In this document: one piece after another, positions 54,167 through 63,800 of the stretch | How positions within the stretch are numbered: the stretch's first letter is position 1 | Layout of the letters: every line of letters begins with the position of its first letter | NCBI GenBank assembly: GCA_029565415.1 | Contig: JAKQOH010000197.1 | Location: 1 to 64,000, forward strand | Reading direction: 5' to 3' | Source: Candidatus Rifleibacteriota bacterium | Lineage (GTDB): Bacteria; Riflebacteria; Ozemobacteria; Ozemobacterales; Ozemobacteraceae | Length of the DNA: 64,000 nt | Notes under the pieces: model-generated | Database searches by the model: none | The model's input: only the letters and a program-made list of their open reading frames with translations | What the model was told of the DNA's origin: nothing | Translations under genes and position numbers: made by a program

Positions 54167-54796
54167 ATGACAATAGATAACCCTGTCCAGCTTCACGCAT
54201 GCAGAGGCGCAACCTCCACCTGTCCGAACGCCCTGGTCGGCACGGGCGAACTGCTCGCCGGCATCGACACGGTGCTCGCAGCGTTCGACGCCCGCTCGGC
54301 CGACACACCCGCAGCTCCGGCCGGCCATGCGCATCTGCGATTCACGATCGGGATCGCCGCCTGTCCGAATGCCTGCTCCCGGCCCCAGATCATGGATGTC
54401 GGCTTCATCAGAGCCGAGTATCCCGCCTTCGAGGCCGAACGCTGCACCGGCTGCGGGGCCTGCGTGCGAGCCTGTCGCGAAGGCTGCCTCTCGATCGAAG
54501 GGAAGCGCCTTTCGTTCAGCCCCGCCTCGTGCGTCGGGTGCGGGGACTGCCGACGGGCCTGCCCGGTGAACGCGATCACCCGGGCCAGAACGGGATTCCG
54601 CGTCCTGGTTGGCGGGCGGCTCGGCCGCCATCCGCGACTCGCGACGGAGCTGCCGGGCATCTGCACGACAGAGCTGGCGTGTGATCACCTTTCGGCCTGT
54701 CTCAATGCGGTGCACACCGCCGCCCGCCCCGGAGTCCGGCTGGCCACTCTTCTGGAGGCCGGAAATCCGGCTCTCCGGCGACGGCTCGGCCTGTGA
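54167..54796 (+). CDS. Mini siroheme/ferredoxin protein (half of a sulfite/nitrite reductase-like enzyme)
   Basis: A 209-residue protein. It carries the siroheme-[4Fe-4S] cysteine set C12-x6-C19 ... C66-x3-C70 (HACRGATSTCPNAL, AACPNACSRPQ), an inserted ferredoxin (C93-C96-C99-C103 and C122-C125-C128-C132), and the C-terminal reductase segment VLVGGRLGRHPRLATEL. This is the C-terminal half domain of the nitrite/sulfite reductase fold with ferredoxin, as in anaerobic sulfite reductase AsrC or dissimilatory subunits, but far shorter than known enzymes (300 or more residues). Placed after hcp, it may reduce sulfite, nitrite or NO-derived nitrogen, or serve in electron transfer. Confidence 0.82.
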   Translation: MTIDNPVQLHACRGATSTCPNALVGTGELLAGIDTVLAAFDARSADTPAAPAGHAHLRFTIGIAACPNACSRPQIMDVGFIRAEYPAFEAERCTGCGACVRACREGCLSIEGKRLSFSPASCVGCGDCRRACPVNAITRARTGFRVLVGGRLGRHPRLATELPGICTTELACDHLSACLNAVHTAARPGVRLATLLEAGNPALRRRLGL

Positions 54797-55776
54797 GCCG
54801 ACTCTTCCGGGGAAAGGCCCCGGCCGCCGTGTTCATCGGCATCACCGGGCTTCTCTCCTTCGCCGCCTGGAAAGCCCGGATTCCGCTCCTGCTGGCCGAC
54901 CGGTTCCTGCCCGGCGCCGGCATCCTCGAGATCCTCCTCCTTGCATCCTACGGCACCTGGATCCATAGCCTTCTCCAGGATCCCCGGCGGGCCCCCGCCA
55001 TCCGCGGCCGGATCTGGGGACTGTTTTCGGCCGTGTTTTTCGCGCAACTGGCGCTGGGCCTTGCGGGCTTCGAGCGGTTTCTGATGACCGGCGCGCTCCA
55101 TCTTCCCGTGCCCGCCCTGATCGTCGGCGGCCCCCTGTATCGCGGGGAAGGACTGTTCATGCCGATTCTCTACGGCACGACCCTGCTGCTGGCCGGAAGC
55201 GCCTGGTGCAGCCATCTCTGCTATATCGGCGCCTGGGACCACGCCTGCGCAGGCTCGAACAACGCTACCCGCAGAGAGTATCCGGCTGCGGCCCCGTGGT
55301 TCCGCCTGATCACGCTCACTGCAACCGTCGGCCTCGCGCTCGGCCTGCGCTGGATCGGCGCCGCACGGGAAACCGCTTTCGCGGCCGCAGTGACATTCAG
55401 CCTTGGGGGTATCGCCGTGATGCTCGTTCTCTCACGCCGCATGGGACGGATGATGCACTGCACCGCCTACTGCCCGATCGGCCTGCTCAGTACTGTTCTC
55501 GGCCGACTGAATCCGTTCCGGATCCGCATCGCACCCACCTGTGACGCCTGCGGTGCGTGTTCCCGGAGTTGCCGATACGGAGCGCTCGACCCCGAACACC
55601 TCCGCCGGCAGGATCCCGGCCAGACCTGCACATTGTGCGGGGACTGTCTCGCCGCATGCGCCCGGGGCAACCTGGGCTATGCGTTTCCGGGCCTCGACCG
55701 GGAGAGGGCGCGGAGCCTGTTCCTCGTGATCGTCGTCATCCTTCACACCGTTTTTCTCGGCGTGGCCCGCATCTGA
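54793..55776 (+). CDS. NapH/CcoG-like membrane ferredoxin
   Basis: A 327-residue membrane protein with five or six helices. A cytoplasmic Cys motif follows in SAWCSHLCYIGAWDHAC and MHCTAYCPIGLLS, and the C-terminal ferredoxin has CDACGACSRSCRYGAL and CTLCGDCLAAC. NapH/CcoG relatives move electrons from quinol to cytoplasmic acceptors. The GTG start overlaps the previous stop (GTGA), so it is translated with the siroheme protein and is its likely electron donor. Confidence 0.85.
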   Translation: MSRLFRGKAPAAVFIGITGLLSFAAWKARIPLLLADRFLPGAGILEILLLASYGTWIHSLLQDPRRAPAIRGRIWGLFSAVFFAQLALGLAGFERFLMTGALHLPVPALIVGGPLYRGEGLFMPILYGTTLLLAGSAWCSHLCYIGAWDHACAGSNNATRREYPAAAPWFRLITLTATVGLALGLRWIGAARETAFAAAVTFSLGGIAVMLVLSRRMGRMMHCTAYCPIGLLSTVLGRLNPFRIRIAPTCDACGACSRSCRYGALDPEHLRRQDPGQTCTLCGDCLAACARGNLGYAFPGLDRERARSLFLVIVVILHTVFLGVARI

Positions 55777-55783
55777 CCGGTAT

Positions 55784-55984
55784 TTACCGGCAGGAGGCAG
55801 GCGGGGCGGAGTGACTCACGACATGGTGCAGGACGCCGGTCCGGCCAGCCGCGGGCTCGAAAGCGCCCGCCGAGCGGATCGCCGCCAGCAGCGCCGCGAC
55901 CAGGATGACCCAGCCGATGACACCAACCAGCAGGGAACGGCGGACACGGTCATTCGCGAACGGATACCGGCGCATCATGGTCAT
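55784..55984 (-). CDS. Small single-pass membrane protein, 66 residues
   Basis: A short frame with one hydrophobic helix (LLVGVIGWVILVAALLAAI) after a basic N-terminus (MMRRYPFANDRVRR) and a histidine-containing tail ending APPASCR. GAGGG precedes the ATG at 55984. Convergent with the NapH-like gene. No family recognised; a real gene is plausible but unproven. Confidence 0.5.
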   Translation of the reverse strand: MTMMRRYPFANDRVRRSLLVGVIGWVILVAALLAAIRSAGAFEPAAGRTGVLHHVVSHSAPPASCR

Positions 55985-56314
55985 GGATCCCTCACTTCCC
56001 CGATTACACGGGCATTCAACGGCATTCCGACCGCACCCCGGATAGCCCGGCTGCGATCGCCACCGTTCGTACGCAACTTCCGTTCCAGGTTCGATCATCG
56101 GTGAAAATCCGCCTGGATAGCCAAGAACCGAGACGATGGTCCGGAAAAGCCGTCATTTTTTTGACACCCGCCCGATGAAAATCGATCAGGCCCGGCAAGA
56201 AGCCTTGGATCGGTGTCTTCGGAGACCCCGCATATCGCTATTTTCATCCATATATGATACTGTGCCTGGGCAGACATTTCTCGAACTGCCACCCATCTTC
56301 CCATCGAGCCGATC
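55985..56314. other. Intergenic region before the beta-barrel gene
   Basis: About 330 bp with no gene. TTGACA occurs at 56161-56166 without a good -10 partner. TATGAT at 56252-56257 may be the -10 box of the downstream gene. Nothing else stands out. Confidence 0.45.
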
Positions 56315-57004
56315 GTGACCCAGCGCATCTATGCCGTTCCCATTTCCCCATTCCTCCCATCCCGTTCCCTTCTTCTATCCAGCTTTCTGTTCCTTTTCCT
56401 TGTCATGACTCCAGCCCTGCCTGGAGCCGACACGGAGTATTGGCATGAATCCATTTTTGCGTTCGATCTCGACGAAGGCGCCTCGATGGAAATCGGCTTC
56501 GAGCAGCAGTTCGTCGATCAATGCTCGAAGTTCGCGCTGTATAATTTCACCCTCGAACCCTCTTTCAGACTGGACGCCAGGTCCTCGATGGGCTTCGGCT
56601 TCCGTCATGAGCGCGAGAAGGAAGACGGCATCTGGACGACGGAAGACCGGTATTGGCTCCATTATGCCTCCAAGCACCGCGCGGGGAAATGGACCTTCAA
56701 ATTCAGACCCCTGCTCGAGTATCGAAATCTCGCCGAGCGCGATGCCTGGCTACTGCGCCCGAAGCTGTTCATCCAGCACCCCGCCCGGATTGGCAAGAAA
56801 GCGGTGAAGTTCTCCATCGTCGGTGATCCCTACTACGCATTCTACGCAGGAGCCGTCCGCCAGAAGCGGATTTCCGCGGGCATCACCTTCGATCTCGCCA
56901 GAAAGACCGAATGCTCGCTCTACTATCTGCGCAAGCTGAAATGGTCCGGCGACGACTGGAAGACCACGCATGTGATCGGCTCCGAGCTCGTATTTTCCTA
57001 CTGA
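56315..57004 (+). CDS. DUF2490-like outer membrane beta-barrel protein
   Basis: About 229 residues. A signal peptide (about 1-38) is followed by alternating strands (MEIGFEQQFVDQCSKFALYN, LHYASKHRAGKWTFKFRPLL) and a C-terminal aromatic residue (LVFSY), as in outer membrane barrels recognised by the Bam machinery. It resembles DUF2490, of unknown function. The GTG start at 56315 has only a weak binding site; the ATG at 56405 would leave a truncated signal peptide. Confidence 0.75.
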   Translation: MTQRIYAVPISPFLPSRSLLLSSFLFLFLVMTPALPGADTEYWHESIFAFDLDEGASMEIGFEQQFVDQCSKFALYNFTLEPSFRLDARSSMGFGFRHEREKEDGIWTTEDRYWLHYASKHRAGKWTFKFRPLLEYRNLAERDAWLLRPKLFIQHPARIGKKAVKFSIVGDPYYAFYAGAVRQKRISAGITFDLARKTECSLYYLRKLKWSGDDWKTTHVIGSELVFSY

Positions 57005-57157
57005 CACAGGCGGCCGGGCTGCATCTGGATCGCAGCGGTGTCGCTCCACCGGGTTCGTATTCGGTGCAGTATCTCCGGGAAAACCGGGACTCGCCAATTT
57101 GGGAAAAATCGCGTAGCATGGAGGGAAACCTTCTCATCGAATGGAGGCAGGGAAAGA

Positions 57158-58237
57158 ATGTATAAAAATAAATATATTTCGCTCATCGCCGTTTTGTTTC
57201 TCGTGTTCAGCAGCTTCGGCGCCGCTCTCGATGCGCGGGACTGGAACCGGGATCCGGCATGCGTCATGGTTCCCTTCGCACCGAAGGTGATCGCGGTCGG
57301 GGACATCCATGGCGCGTTCAAGCAGTTCGCGGACACGCTCGAAACGGTCGGAATGGCGAAGCGCGTCACTCCGGATGGATTCGAGATGACCTGGACCGGC
57401 GGAAAAGACGTCCTGGTCTTCACGGGTGACCTGACGGACCGCGGCGAGAACACGAAGCAGGTCTACGATGCCGTCATGAGCCTCGAGAAGCAGGCCGACG
57501 CCGCCGGCGGCCACGTGTTCCCGATGTTCGGCAACCACGAGGCGCTGCTGCTCAACGGCACCGTCGAGAAGTGGGCCAAGACCCTGACCTCGCACAAGCA
57601 GAAGTGGTATCAGAACACGCTCGACTCGTTCACCAAAGCCGGCCTTGATTTCCATCAGGCCATCTCCCCGGAGGGCACCTACGGCTCCTGGATCCGCCGC
57701 CGGCCGCTGTTCGCGGTCATCAACGGGTATATGTTCGTTCACGGCGGGCTGCAGGCCGAACCCCAGGGCCTCACCGCGATCGCGACCCGGTTCCGGATCG
57801 ACATGGAGAAAGGCGACTTCAACGCCGGCATCTTCATGGATGAGAAGGGCCCCCTCTGGAACCGCGACTGGTGGAACGACGCCACGCTGATCGAACGCAG
57901 TCTCCAGATCATGGGCATCCGGGGCGTGGTGTTCGGTCACACCGTCGGCGCCATGGGCACCGAGGGCGAGATCAATGTGAAGAATAACGAGCTGATCGGC
58001 ATCGACATCGGCATGTGCCCCGCCTACGGAAAGAGCCAGGGCGGCGCCCTGGTGATGACCGCGACCTCCGACGGCGGCATCGCGGCCGAAGCGATCTATA
58101 CCGACAGGCCTTCCGTAAAGCTGTTCTCGATCGCCGGAACCGGCCGCCGCGCCCCGCGCCCCGGATCCCGCCCCCAGCGCCGGCCCGTTCTCGTTCCCGC
58201 GAACGAGCAGCTCCCACGCACCGGCACGGACAACTGA
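57158..58237 (+). CDS. Exported calcineurin-like metallophosphatase
   Basis: A 359-residue protein with a signal peptide (about 1-25). Metallophosphatase motifs appear in order: GDIHGAFKQF, VLVFTGDLTDRGENT, FPMFGNHEALLL, FVHGG, and VVFGHTVGAMGTEG. The binuclear metal site looks complete. The family resembles Shewanella-like protein phosphatases. A proline/arginine-rich C-terminal tail follows the domain. GGAGGCAGGGAAAG precedes the start. A single gene with its own terminator. Confidence 0.92.
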   Translation: MYKNKYISLIAVLFLVFSSFGAALDARDWNRDPACVMVPFAPKVIAVGDIHGAFKQFADTLETVGMAKRVTPDGFEMTWTGGKDVLVFTGDLTDRGENTKQVYDAVMSLEKQADAAGGHVFPMFGNHEALLLNGTVEKWAKTLTSHKQKWYQNTLDSFTKAGLDFHQAISPEGTYGSWIRRRPLFAVINGYMFVHGGLQAEPQGLTAIATRFRIDMEKGDFNAGIFMDEKGPLWNRDWWNDATLIERSLQIMGIRGVVFGHTVGAMGTEGEINVKNNELIGIDIGMCPAYGKSQGGALVMTATSDGGIAAEAIYTDRPSVKLFSIAGTGRRAPRPGSRPQRRPVLVPANEQLPRTGTDN

Positions 58238-58262
58238 CCGGTTTATCCCCGTTTCCACCCCG

Positions 58263-58287
58263 GCCCCGCCAAACGGCGGGGCTTTTT
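58263..58287 (+). terminator. Metallophosphatase gene terminator
   Basis: GCCCCGCC (58263-58270) and GGCGGGGC (58275-58282) form an 8-bp stem with a 4-nt loop, followed by five T. Confidence 0.85.
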
Positions 58288-58422
58288 CATTCTCCCGGTT
58301 GCCTGTGGTATCATGAACGGGTGAGAGCCTCCGAGGGCTGCCCTCTGGCTGCGGCCTGGCCCCGGAGGGTATGCAGCGCATGGGCGCCGCTCCCAGAACG
58401 AGACAAGAGACGGGAGGCCTGA

Positions 58423-59952
58423 ATGGCGAACGCCATGGAAACGAAGAAGACAATCCTGGTCGTCGACGATATTCCGGACAACATCGAAGTGCTTCGCGGG
58501 ATTCTCTCCCGCAGTTACCGCATCAAAGTGGCGACCTCCGGCGCAAAAGCCCTGTCGATCGCAACCGGAGACGATCCGCCCGACCTGATTCTTCTGGACA
58601 TCATGATGCCCGGCATGGACGGCTACGAGGTCTGCGCACATCTGAAAGCCCACGACAGGACGCGGAACATCCCGGTCATCTTCGTCACGGCAAAGGACGA
58701 GGTCGTTGACGAGGAGAAAGGCTTCATGACCGGAGCGGTTGACTATATAGCAAAACCTATTATTCCTCGCATCACCGAAGCCCGGGTCGCCACGCATCTC
58801 GCCCTCCGCCAGGCGATGCGCGACCTCGAGCGCCAGAACGATATCCTGACCGAAAACGCCAGGCTCCGGGACCAGGTCGACCGGATCATGCGGCACGATC
58901 TGAAAGCCCCTCTGACCGCCTTCATCGGGATACCATCCCTCCTGAAAACCCGCAGCGACCTTCCCCCGGATGTCCTGGAGGCCGTTGGAATGATGGAGAA
59001 ATCCGGCCGACGAATGCACGAGATGATCAACAAATCCCTGGACCTGTTCCGGCTGGAATCGGGCACCTACGACCTTCACCCGGTCCCGGTGGATCTGTTG
59101 AAAATCTCCCGCCAGATCCGCTTCGAGTTGAGCGAGCTCCTGATCGCCAAATCGGCAGGGATCCGATTCATGGCGAACGGGGCGGGGGCGGAAGAATACG
59201 GCAGCTTCCTGCTTCCGGGGGATGAAACGCTCTGTTACTCGATGCTGGCGAATCTCGTCAAGAACGCTGCCGAAGCATGTCCCGTCGGGGGGAGCGTCAC
59301 GGTCGCATTCGACGAGAAGCCGATTCCCCGTGTTTCCATTCATAATCCGGGGGTCATTCCCATCGAAATCCGGGAGACGTTCCTGCAGAAATACGCCACC
59401 CACGGCAAGGCGGGAGGAACGGGCCTTGGCTGTTACTCGGCCCGACTCATGGCCGGAGCAATGGGCGGGGTGATGAAGTTCACCACTGACGAGGCTTCGG
59501 GAACGACGATCATCATCGAATTCTCCGGCACCAGCCCCCGCGACCGGCATCAGCGGGGCATGGACGAGCTGAGCGTTCTCCTCATCGACAGCAACGACAT
59601 GGTCCTGTTCACCATCCGGCAGCTCCTGCGCAGCCTGGGGCTGCACCGCATCCTGCAAGCCAGGGATGCCGCCGAGGCCAGGGCCGCCCTGCTCAACAAC
59701 CCGCCGGTCCAGCTCATCATCTGCGACTGGCTCATCCCCGGCATCAGAGGCGAGGAGTTCATCGCCTGGGTCCGGTCCGCGCCCAACTACGGGGAGCTTC
59801 CCATCATCGTGATGGCATCCGATGTCCGCCGGGTCGAGGAAAAGATTCCGACGCGGCCGGGCATTCAGGAAATCGTCATGAAGCCGCTCTCGACTGACAT
59901 CATGAAGAGCAGGATCGAGTCCCTCCTCGACCGGATGAAGGATCTCACCTGA
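58423..59952 (+). CDS. Receiver-histidine kinase-receiver protein
   Basis: A 509-residue cytoplasmic protein. REC1 (about 10-125) has Asp in LILLDIMMPGMDG. A kinase region follows with RIMRHDLKAPLTAFIGIPS (HisKA-type His) and HATPase motifs (LANLVKNAAEACP, GGTGLGCYSARL). REC2 (about 385-505) has LIICDWLIPGIRGEEF. No transmembrane segment. GGGAGG precedes the start. It is followed 16 nt later by a single-domain receiver and then a HATPase protein, a compact signalling operon. REC2 lacks the MDG of a typical receiver. Confidence 0.9.
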   Translation: MANAMETKKTILVVDDIPDNIEVLRGILSRSYRIKVATSGAKALSIATGDDPPDLILLDIMMPGMDGYEVCAHLKAHDRTRNIPVIFVTAKDEVVDEEKGFMTGAVDYIAKPIIPRITEARVATHLALRQAMRDLERQNDILTENARLRDQVDRIMRHDLKAPLTAFIGIPSLLKTRSDLPPDVLEAVGMMEKSGRRMHEMINKSLDLFRLESGTYDLHPVPVDLLKISRQIRFELSELLIAKSAGIRFMANGAGAEEYGSFLLPGDETLCYSMLANLVKNAAEACPVGGSVTVAFDEKPIPRVSIHNPGVIPIEIRETFLQKYATHGKAGGTGLGCYSARLMAGAMGGVMKFTTDEASGTTIIIEFSGTSPRDRHQRGMDELSVLLIDSNDMVLFTIRQLLRSLGLHRILQARDAAEARAALLNNPPVQLIICDWLIPGIRGEEFIAWVRSAPNYGELPIIVMASDVRRVEEKIPTRPGIQEIVMKPLSTDIMKSRIESLLDRMKDLT

Positions 59953-59968
59953 GCAGGAGAGGATCGCC

Positions 59969-60382
59969 ATGGACAGACAGCCTGGAAAACTGAAAATCCT
60001 CGTCGTGGACGACGACGAGCCATCCCGACTGATCATCACGACCCTGGCGGCAAGGGAAGGGCACGAGGTGTTCGAAGCCGGGACCGGAGCCGCGGGGTTG
60101 AAGCTTTTTGATATTATTCAACCTGATATTGTATTTTCAGATATTTCCATGCCGGTCATGGATGGTCTTCAGATGCTGGAGCGTATCCGGGAACGCTCCC
60201 ACACGGCCGTGGTCATCATGACGACGGCGTTCGGAGCCGCCGAATTCACCCTGAAAGCCCTGCGGCTCCGGGCCAACGATTATCTCGTGAAGCCGATCGC
60301 GCTCGGGGACATCACGTCTGCGCTCCGGAAATACGCGGATGTGATCGCCTCCCGCTCGGAGGAGCGGGAGGTGCTCGCCTGA
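59969..60382 (+). CDS. Single-domain response regulator
   Basis: A 137-residue CheY-like receiver. It has the acidic pocket DDD (14-16), phospho-acceptor Asp58 in FSDISMPVMDG, Thr in VVIMTTAFG, and Lys in YLVKPI. No output domain, so it works through protein contacts. GCAGGAGAGG precedes the ATG. The region around Asp58 (60107-60147) is the clearest AT-rich codon island in the window: thirteen consecutive A/T-ending codons apart from one. Confidence 0.93.
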   Translation: MDRQPGKLKILVVDDDEPSRLIITTLAAREGHEVFEAGTGAAGLKLFDIIQPDIVFSDISMPVMDGLQMLERIRERSHTAVVIMTTAFGAAEFTLKALRLRANDYLVKPIALGDITSALRKYADVIASRSEEREVLA

Positions 60383-60402
60383 TTCTCCAGCGGCAGTTGC
60401 AG

Positions 60403-60879
60403 ATGCAGGTTGGCAACGTTCCGGAGATCGTCGGAAAAGTCGCCGATCGCCTGATGCAGGAAACCGAGGGCAGGATTCGTCCGGCAGAGCGTCTCGGCAT
60501 CCGTCTCGGCCTGATCGAAATCATTCGCAACGCCATAGAACACGGCAATCTCGGCATCACGTATGACGAGAAAACAGCGGCGCTCGACGGCGACCCCTCT
60601 GCCTTCGAACGGCTGATTTCCGAACGCATGGCCGATCCGTCACGCAAGGAGCGGCACGTCGACATCCGCTTTCAGATGGACGGCGCACAGTGTGAATGGA
60701 TCATCTCCGACGAGGGGGCGGGATTCGACTGGCAGAGCGTGCCCGACCCGAACGATCCGGCAAATCTCCTTTCCACGCACGGCCGGGGAATCCTGCTGAC
60801 CCGCCTGAACTTCGATGCCGTTTCCTACTTCGGACGGGGGAACCAGGTGTCTCTCCGCAAGAGCCTCCCCGCGACCTGA
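60403..60879 (+). CDS. HATPase (GHKL) protein, anti-sigma-factor-like
   Basis: About 158 residues of a GHKL ATP-binding domain without a HisKA domain, as in RsbW/SpoIIAB-type kinases. It has the N-box LGLIEIIRNAIEHGNLG, the G1 box WIISDEGAGFDW and the G2 box HGRGILLTRLNFDAV. The start (ATG 60403, or TTG 60397) has no binding site of its own and lies just after the receiver gene, suggesting coupling. No sigma factor or anti-anti-sigma partner is nearby. It converges on the last gene with a 1-nt gap. Confidence 0.85.
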   Translation: MQVGNVPEIVGKVADRLMQETEGRIRPAERLGIRLGLIEIIRNAIEHGNLGITYDEKTAALDGDPSAFERLISERMADPSRKERHVDIRFQMDGAQCEWIISDEGAGFDWQSVPDPNDPANLLSTHGRGILLTRLNFDAVSYFGRGNQVSLRKSLPAT

Positions 60880-60880
60880 A

Positions 60881-63800
60881 TCAGGGAACGCTTCTCCGAG
60901 CCTTGAGCAGGCCGTCGAGAACCCCCAGGGCCTTGTCGAAATCGTAGGAACGGATGGCATCGGCCAGCTCGGGGAATCCCTGCGGAAACGCCGCGCGGAG
61001 GAGGCCATTCGTCTCGTCGATGAGACTGCACGCCATCGCGTCGGAATCCTCGAGCAGGCGCCGCAAGCGGTCGCATGTTTCGGTGAGGGCCGATTCATCC
61101 GCGGGTCCGACAGGCTCTGGCCGATCCCCCGGCTCCTCCCGGATCTTCTCCAGCTCTTTCTCCACACGGAAGAGTTCGGCCACGACGTCCTCGAGCAGCG
61201 CATCGATCGTTTCCGGCGCAGCCCCGGCCCCGCATGCCCGTTCCAGCTTCGCGGCACGATCCTGGACGCCGGATGCGCCGATATTGGCCGCGGTCCCCTT
61301 CAGCGTGTGGGCACAGCGGACAGCCGCCACCGAACCATCTTCCTTCCAGGCCTGGCAGAATTGTGTCCGGAACTGCCTGTTCGACTCCCGGAATCTCATC
61401 AATAATGATCGGTATACTTTGGCATTCCCCATGACCGTCGCGAGGCCGCGGCGCACATCGATTCCGGAAAGGGGCGGGAACCCCGTCTCGGACGAAGCCA
61501 CCGCCGGAGCCGGCACGGCAACCCGGGTTCCGGGGGTGATCCATCGTGCCATCACGGCGAACATCGCCTGAACCATCAGCGGCTTGGCAATATGATCGTT
61601 CATCCCCGCCGCCAGCACCTTTTCCCGGTCGCCGACCATGGCGTTGGCGGTCATGGCGATGATCGGGATCTCCCGGAATGCCGGCATCTTCCTGATTTCC
61701 CGGGTTGCCTCATACCCGTCCATCACCGGCATCTGACAGTCCATCAGGATGCCGTCGAACCGGCCGTCCCTCGCCAGGATATCGAGGGCTTCGCGGCCCG
61801 TTCCGGCGACGACCGAACTCATTCCGGACTGACGAAGCAGCTCCACGGCAAGTTCCTGGTTCATCACGTTGTCTTCAACCAGCAGAATCCTGGCCCCGCC
61901 AAGCTTCGCCATATTGTTCGTGAGGGTTTCGCTCCAATCCTTCGACCGGGGCTCGACGGTCGCTGGGCGGCGCCCCATCAGCTCCCCAATCGAGTTCAGC
62001 AGGACCGAAGGCGTCACCGGCTTGCTCATGATCTTGAGGGCAGGAACCCCCACCCGCTCGGCATCCGTGCGAACGTCGTCCCGCCCGTAGGACGTCACCA
62101 TGATCACGACCGGCGCCTTGTCGAGATGCGAGGTTCGGATCCGATGCGCGCACTCGACGCCGTTCATGCCGGGCATCATCCAATCCATCAGGATGAGATC
62201 ATACGACCGTCGCTGTTCCGCCAGACGCTCGATCATCTCGATCGCGCGAAACCCGTTCTCGGCGGCATCGACGCGAAGATGCAGGCCGGAGGCGATCGTC
62301 GACAGAATCTCCCGGGCGTTCGCATTGTCGTCCACGACGAGCACATGCAGCCCCGCCAGCTCATCAGCCGTGAAGGCGGTCCGGCGACGCTGGTTCGTCT
62401 GGGTTCCCATTCGCACGGTGAAATGGAACGTCGATCCCCTGCCCGGCTCGCTTTCCACCCAGATGCGGCCGCCCATCAGCTCGACGAAATGCTTGGAAAT
62501 CGCCAGGCCAAGCCCGGATCCGCCGTATTTCCGCGTCGTCGAGACGTCGGCCTGGTTGAACGATTGGAACAGGTTCGCCTGCTGCTCCGGCGTCATCCCG
62601 ATCCCGGTATCCTTCACCCAGAAATGGAACTCCGCGGAAGTCTCGTCGATCGGCCTGGAATCAACGCCGATGATGATTTCCCCCCGCTCGGTGAATTTCA
62701 CGGCATTATTGCCGAGGTTGAGCAGCACCTGGCCCAGGCGCAGAGGGTCGCCCACGAGGCCGTTCGGGACATCCGGGCATGGCTTGAACAGGAACTCGAT
62801 CCCCTTCCCTTCCGCCTTCAGATCTATAAGACTTGCGATATTATCAAACACGTCGTCGAGCCAGAAGTCGGTTTTCTCGAGAGCGAGCTTTCCGGCCTCG
62901 ATCTTCGAAAAATCGAGAATGTCGTTGATGATGCCCATCAGGTTCTCGGCGGCACGATGCACCTTCTCGATATAATTGCGCTGCTGGGCGTCCAGATTGG
63001 TCTGCAGGGCGAGCCGCGACATGCCGAGGATTGCGTTCATCGGGGTCCGGATCTCGTGGGACATGTTGGCAAGAAAACTCGATTTTGCCCTGGTGGCCGA
63101 CTCGGCCATCTCCTTGGCGGCTGACAGGGCCGACTCGACCTGCTTCTGCGGATCGAGATCCATGTGGATTCCCACCATCCGGCGCCCCTGGCCGTTTGCA
63201 TCCCGCTCGACGCACCGGGCGATGTTGAGAATCCATTTCCAGGCACCGCTTTTGGTCTTCATGCGCAGCTCACAGCGGTATTCCGGAGTCTTCCCGGCCA
63301 GATGATCGCGGCCCATCTGCCAGACCCGCTCGAAATCATCCGGGTGGACAAGCGCTTCCCAGCGTTTCGAGCTTTTGCCGCTGAGCGCCTCGAGTTCACG
63401 CGAGGTATACCCGAGCATTTCCGCCCAGATCTCGTTGGTGATCATTTCCTCCGCATCGACCCGCCAGTCCCAGAGGCCCAGCCGGGCCCCCTGCAGCGCA
63501 AGATCGAGCCGTTCGCGGCTTTCGCTCAGATCCCGCTGCGCTATCACCTGATCGGTGACATCCTGGCTCACCCCAAACAAATCCGTCGGCTGGCCATGGG
63601 CATTCTTCGTCAGGTATCCCAGGGCGTGTATCCAGATGATCCTGCCATCGACCGGGCGTTTGTAGGCGTAGACGATATCGAATTTCGGATAACGCCCCTC
63701 GATCACCCCGTGGAACATCTCTCGCGTTTTCCGGGCCAGCTCCGGATCGGCAGCTTCGAGATTGGCGAGCCATTCCCGTTCGAGATGGTACCGCAGCCCC

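Noticed and set aside
61592..63124. A 510-codon plus-strand frame over the last kinase gene
   Set aside because: His/Arg/Pro-rich mirror frame; the minus-strand kinase has all expected motifs.
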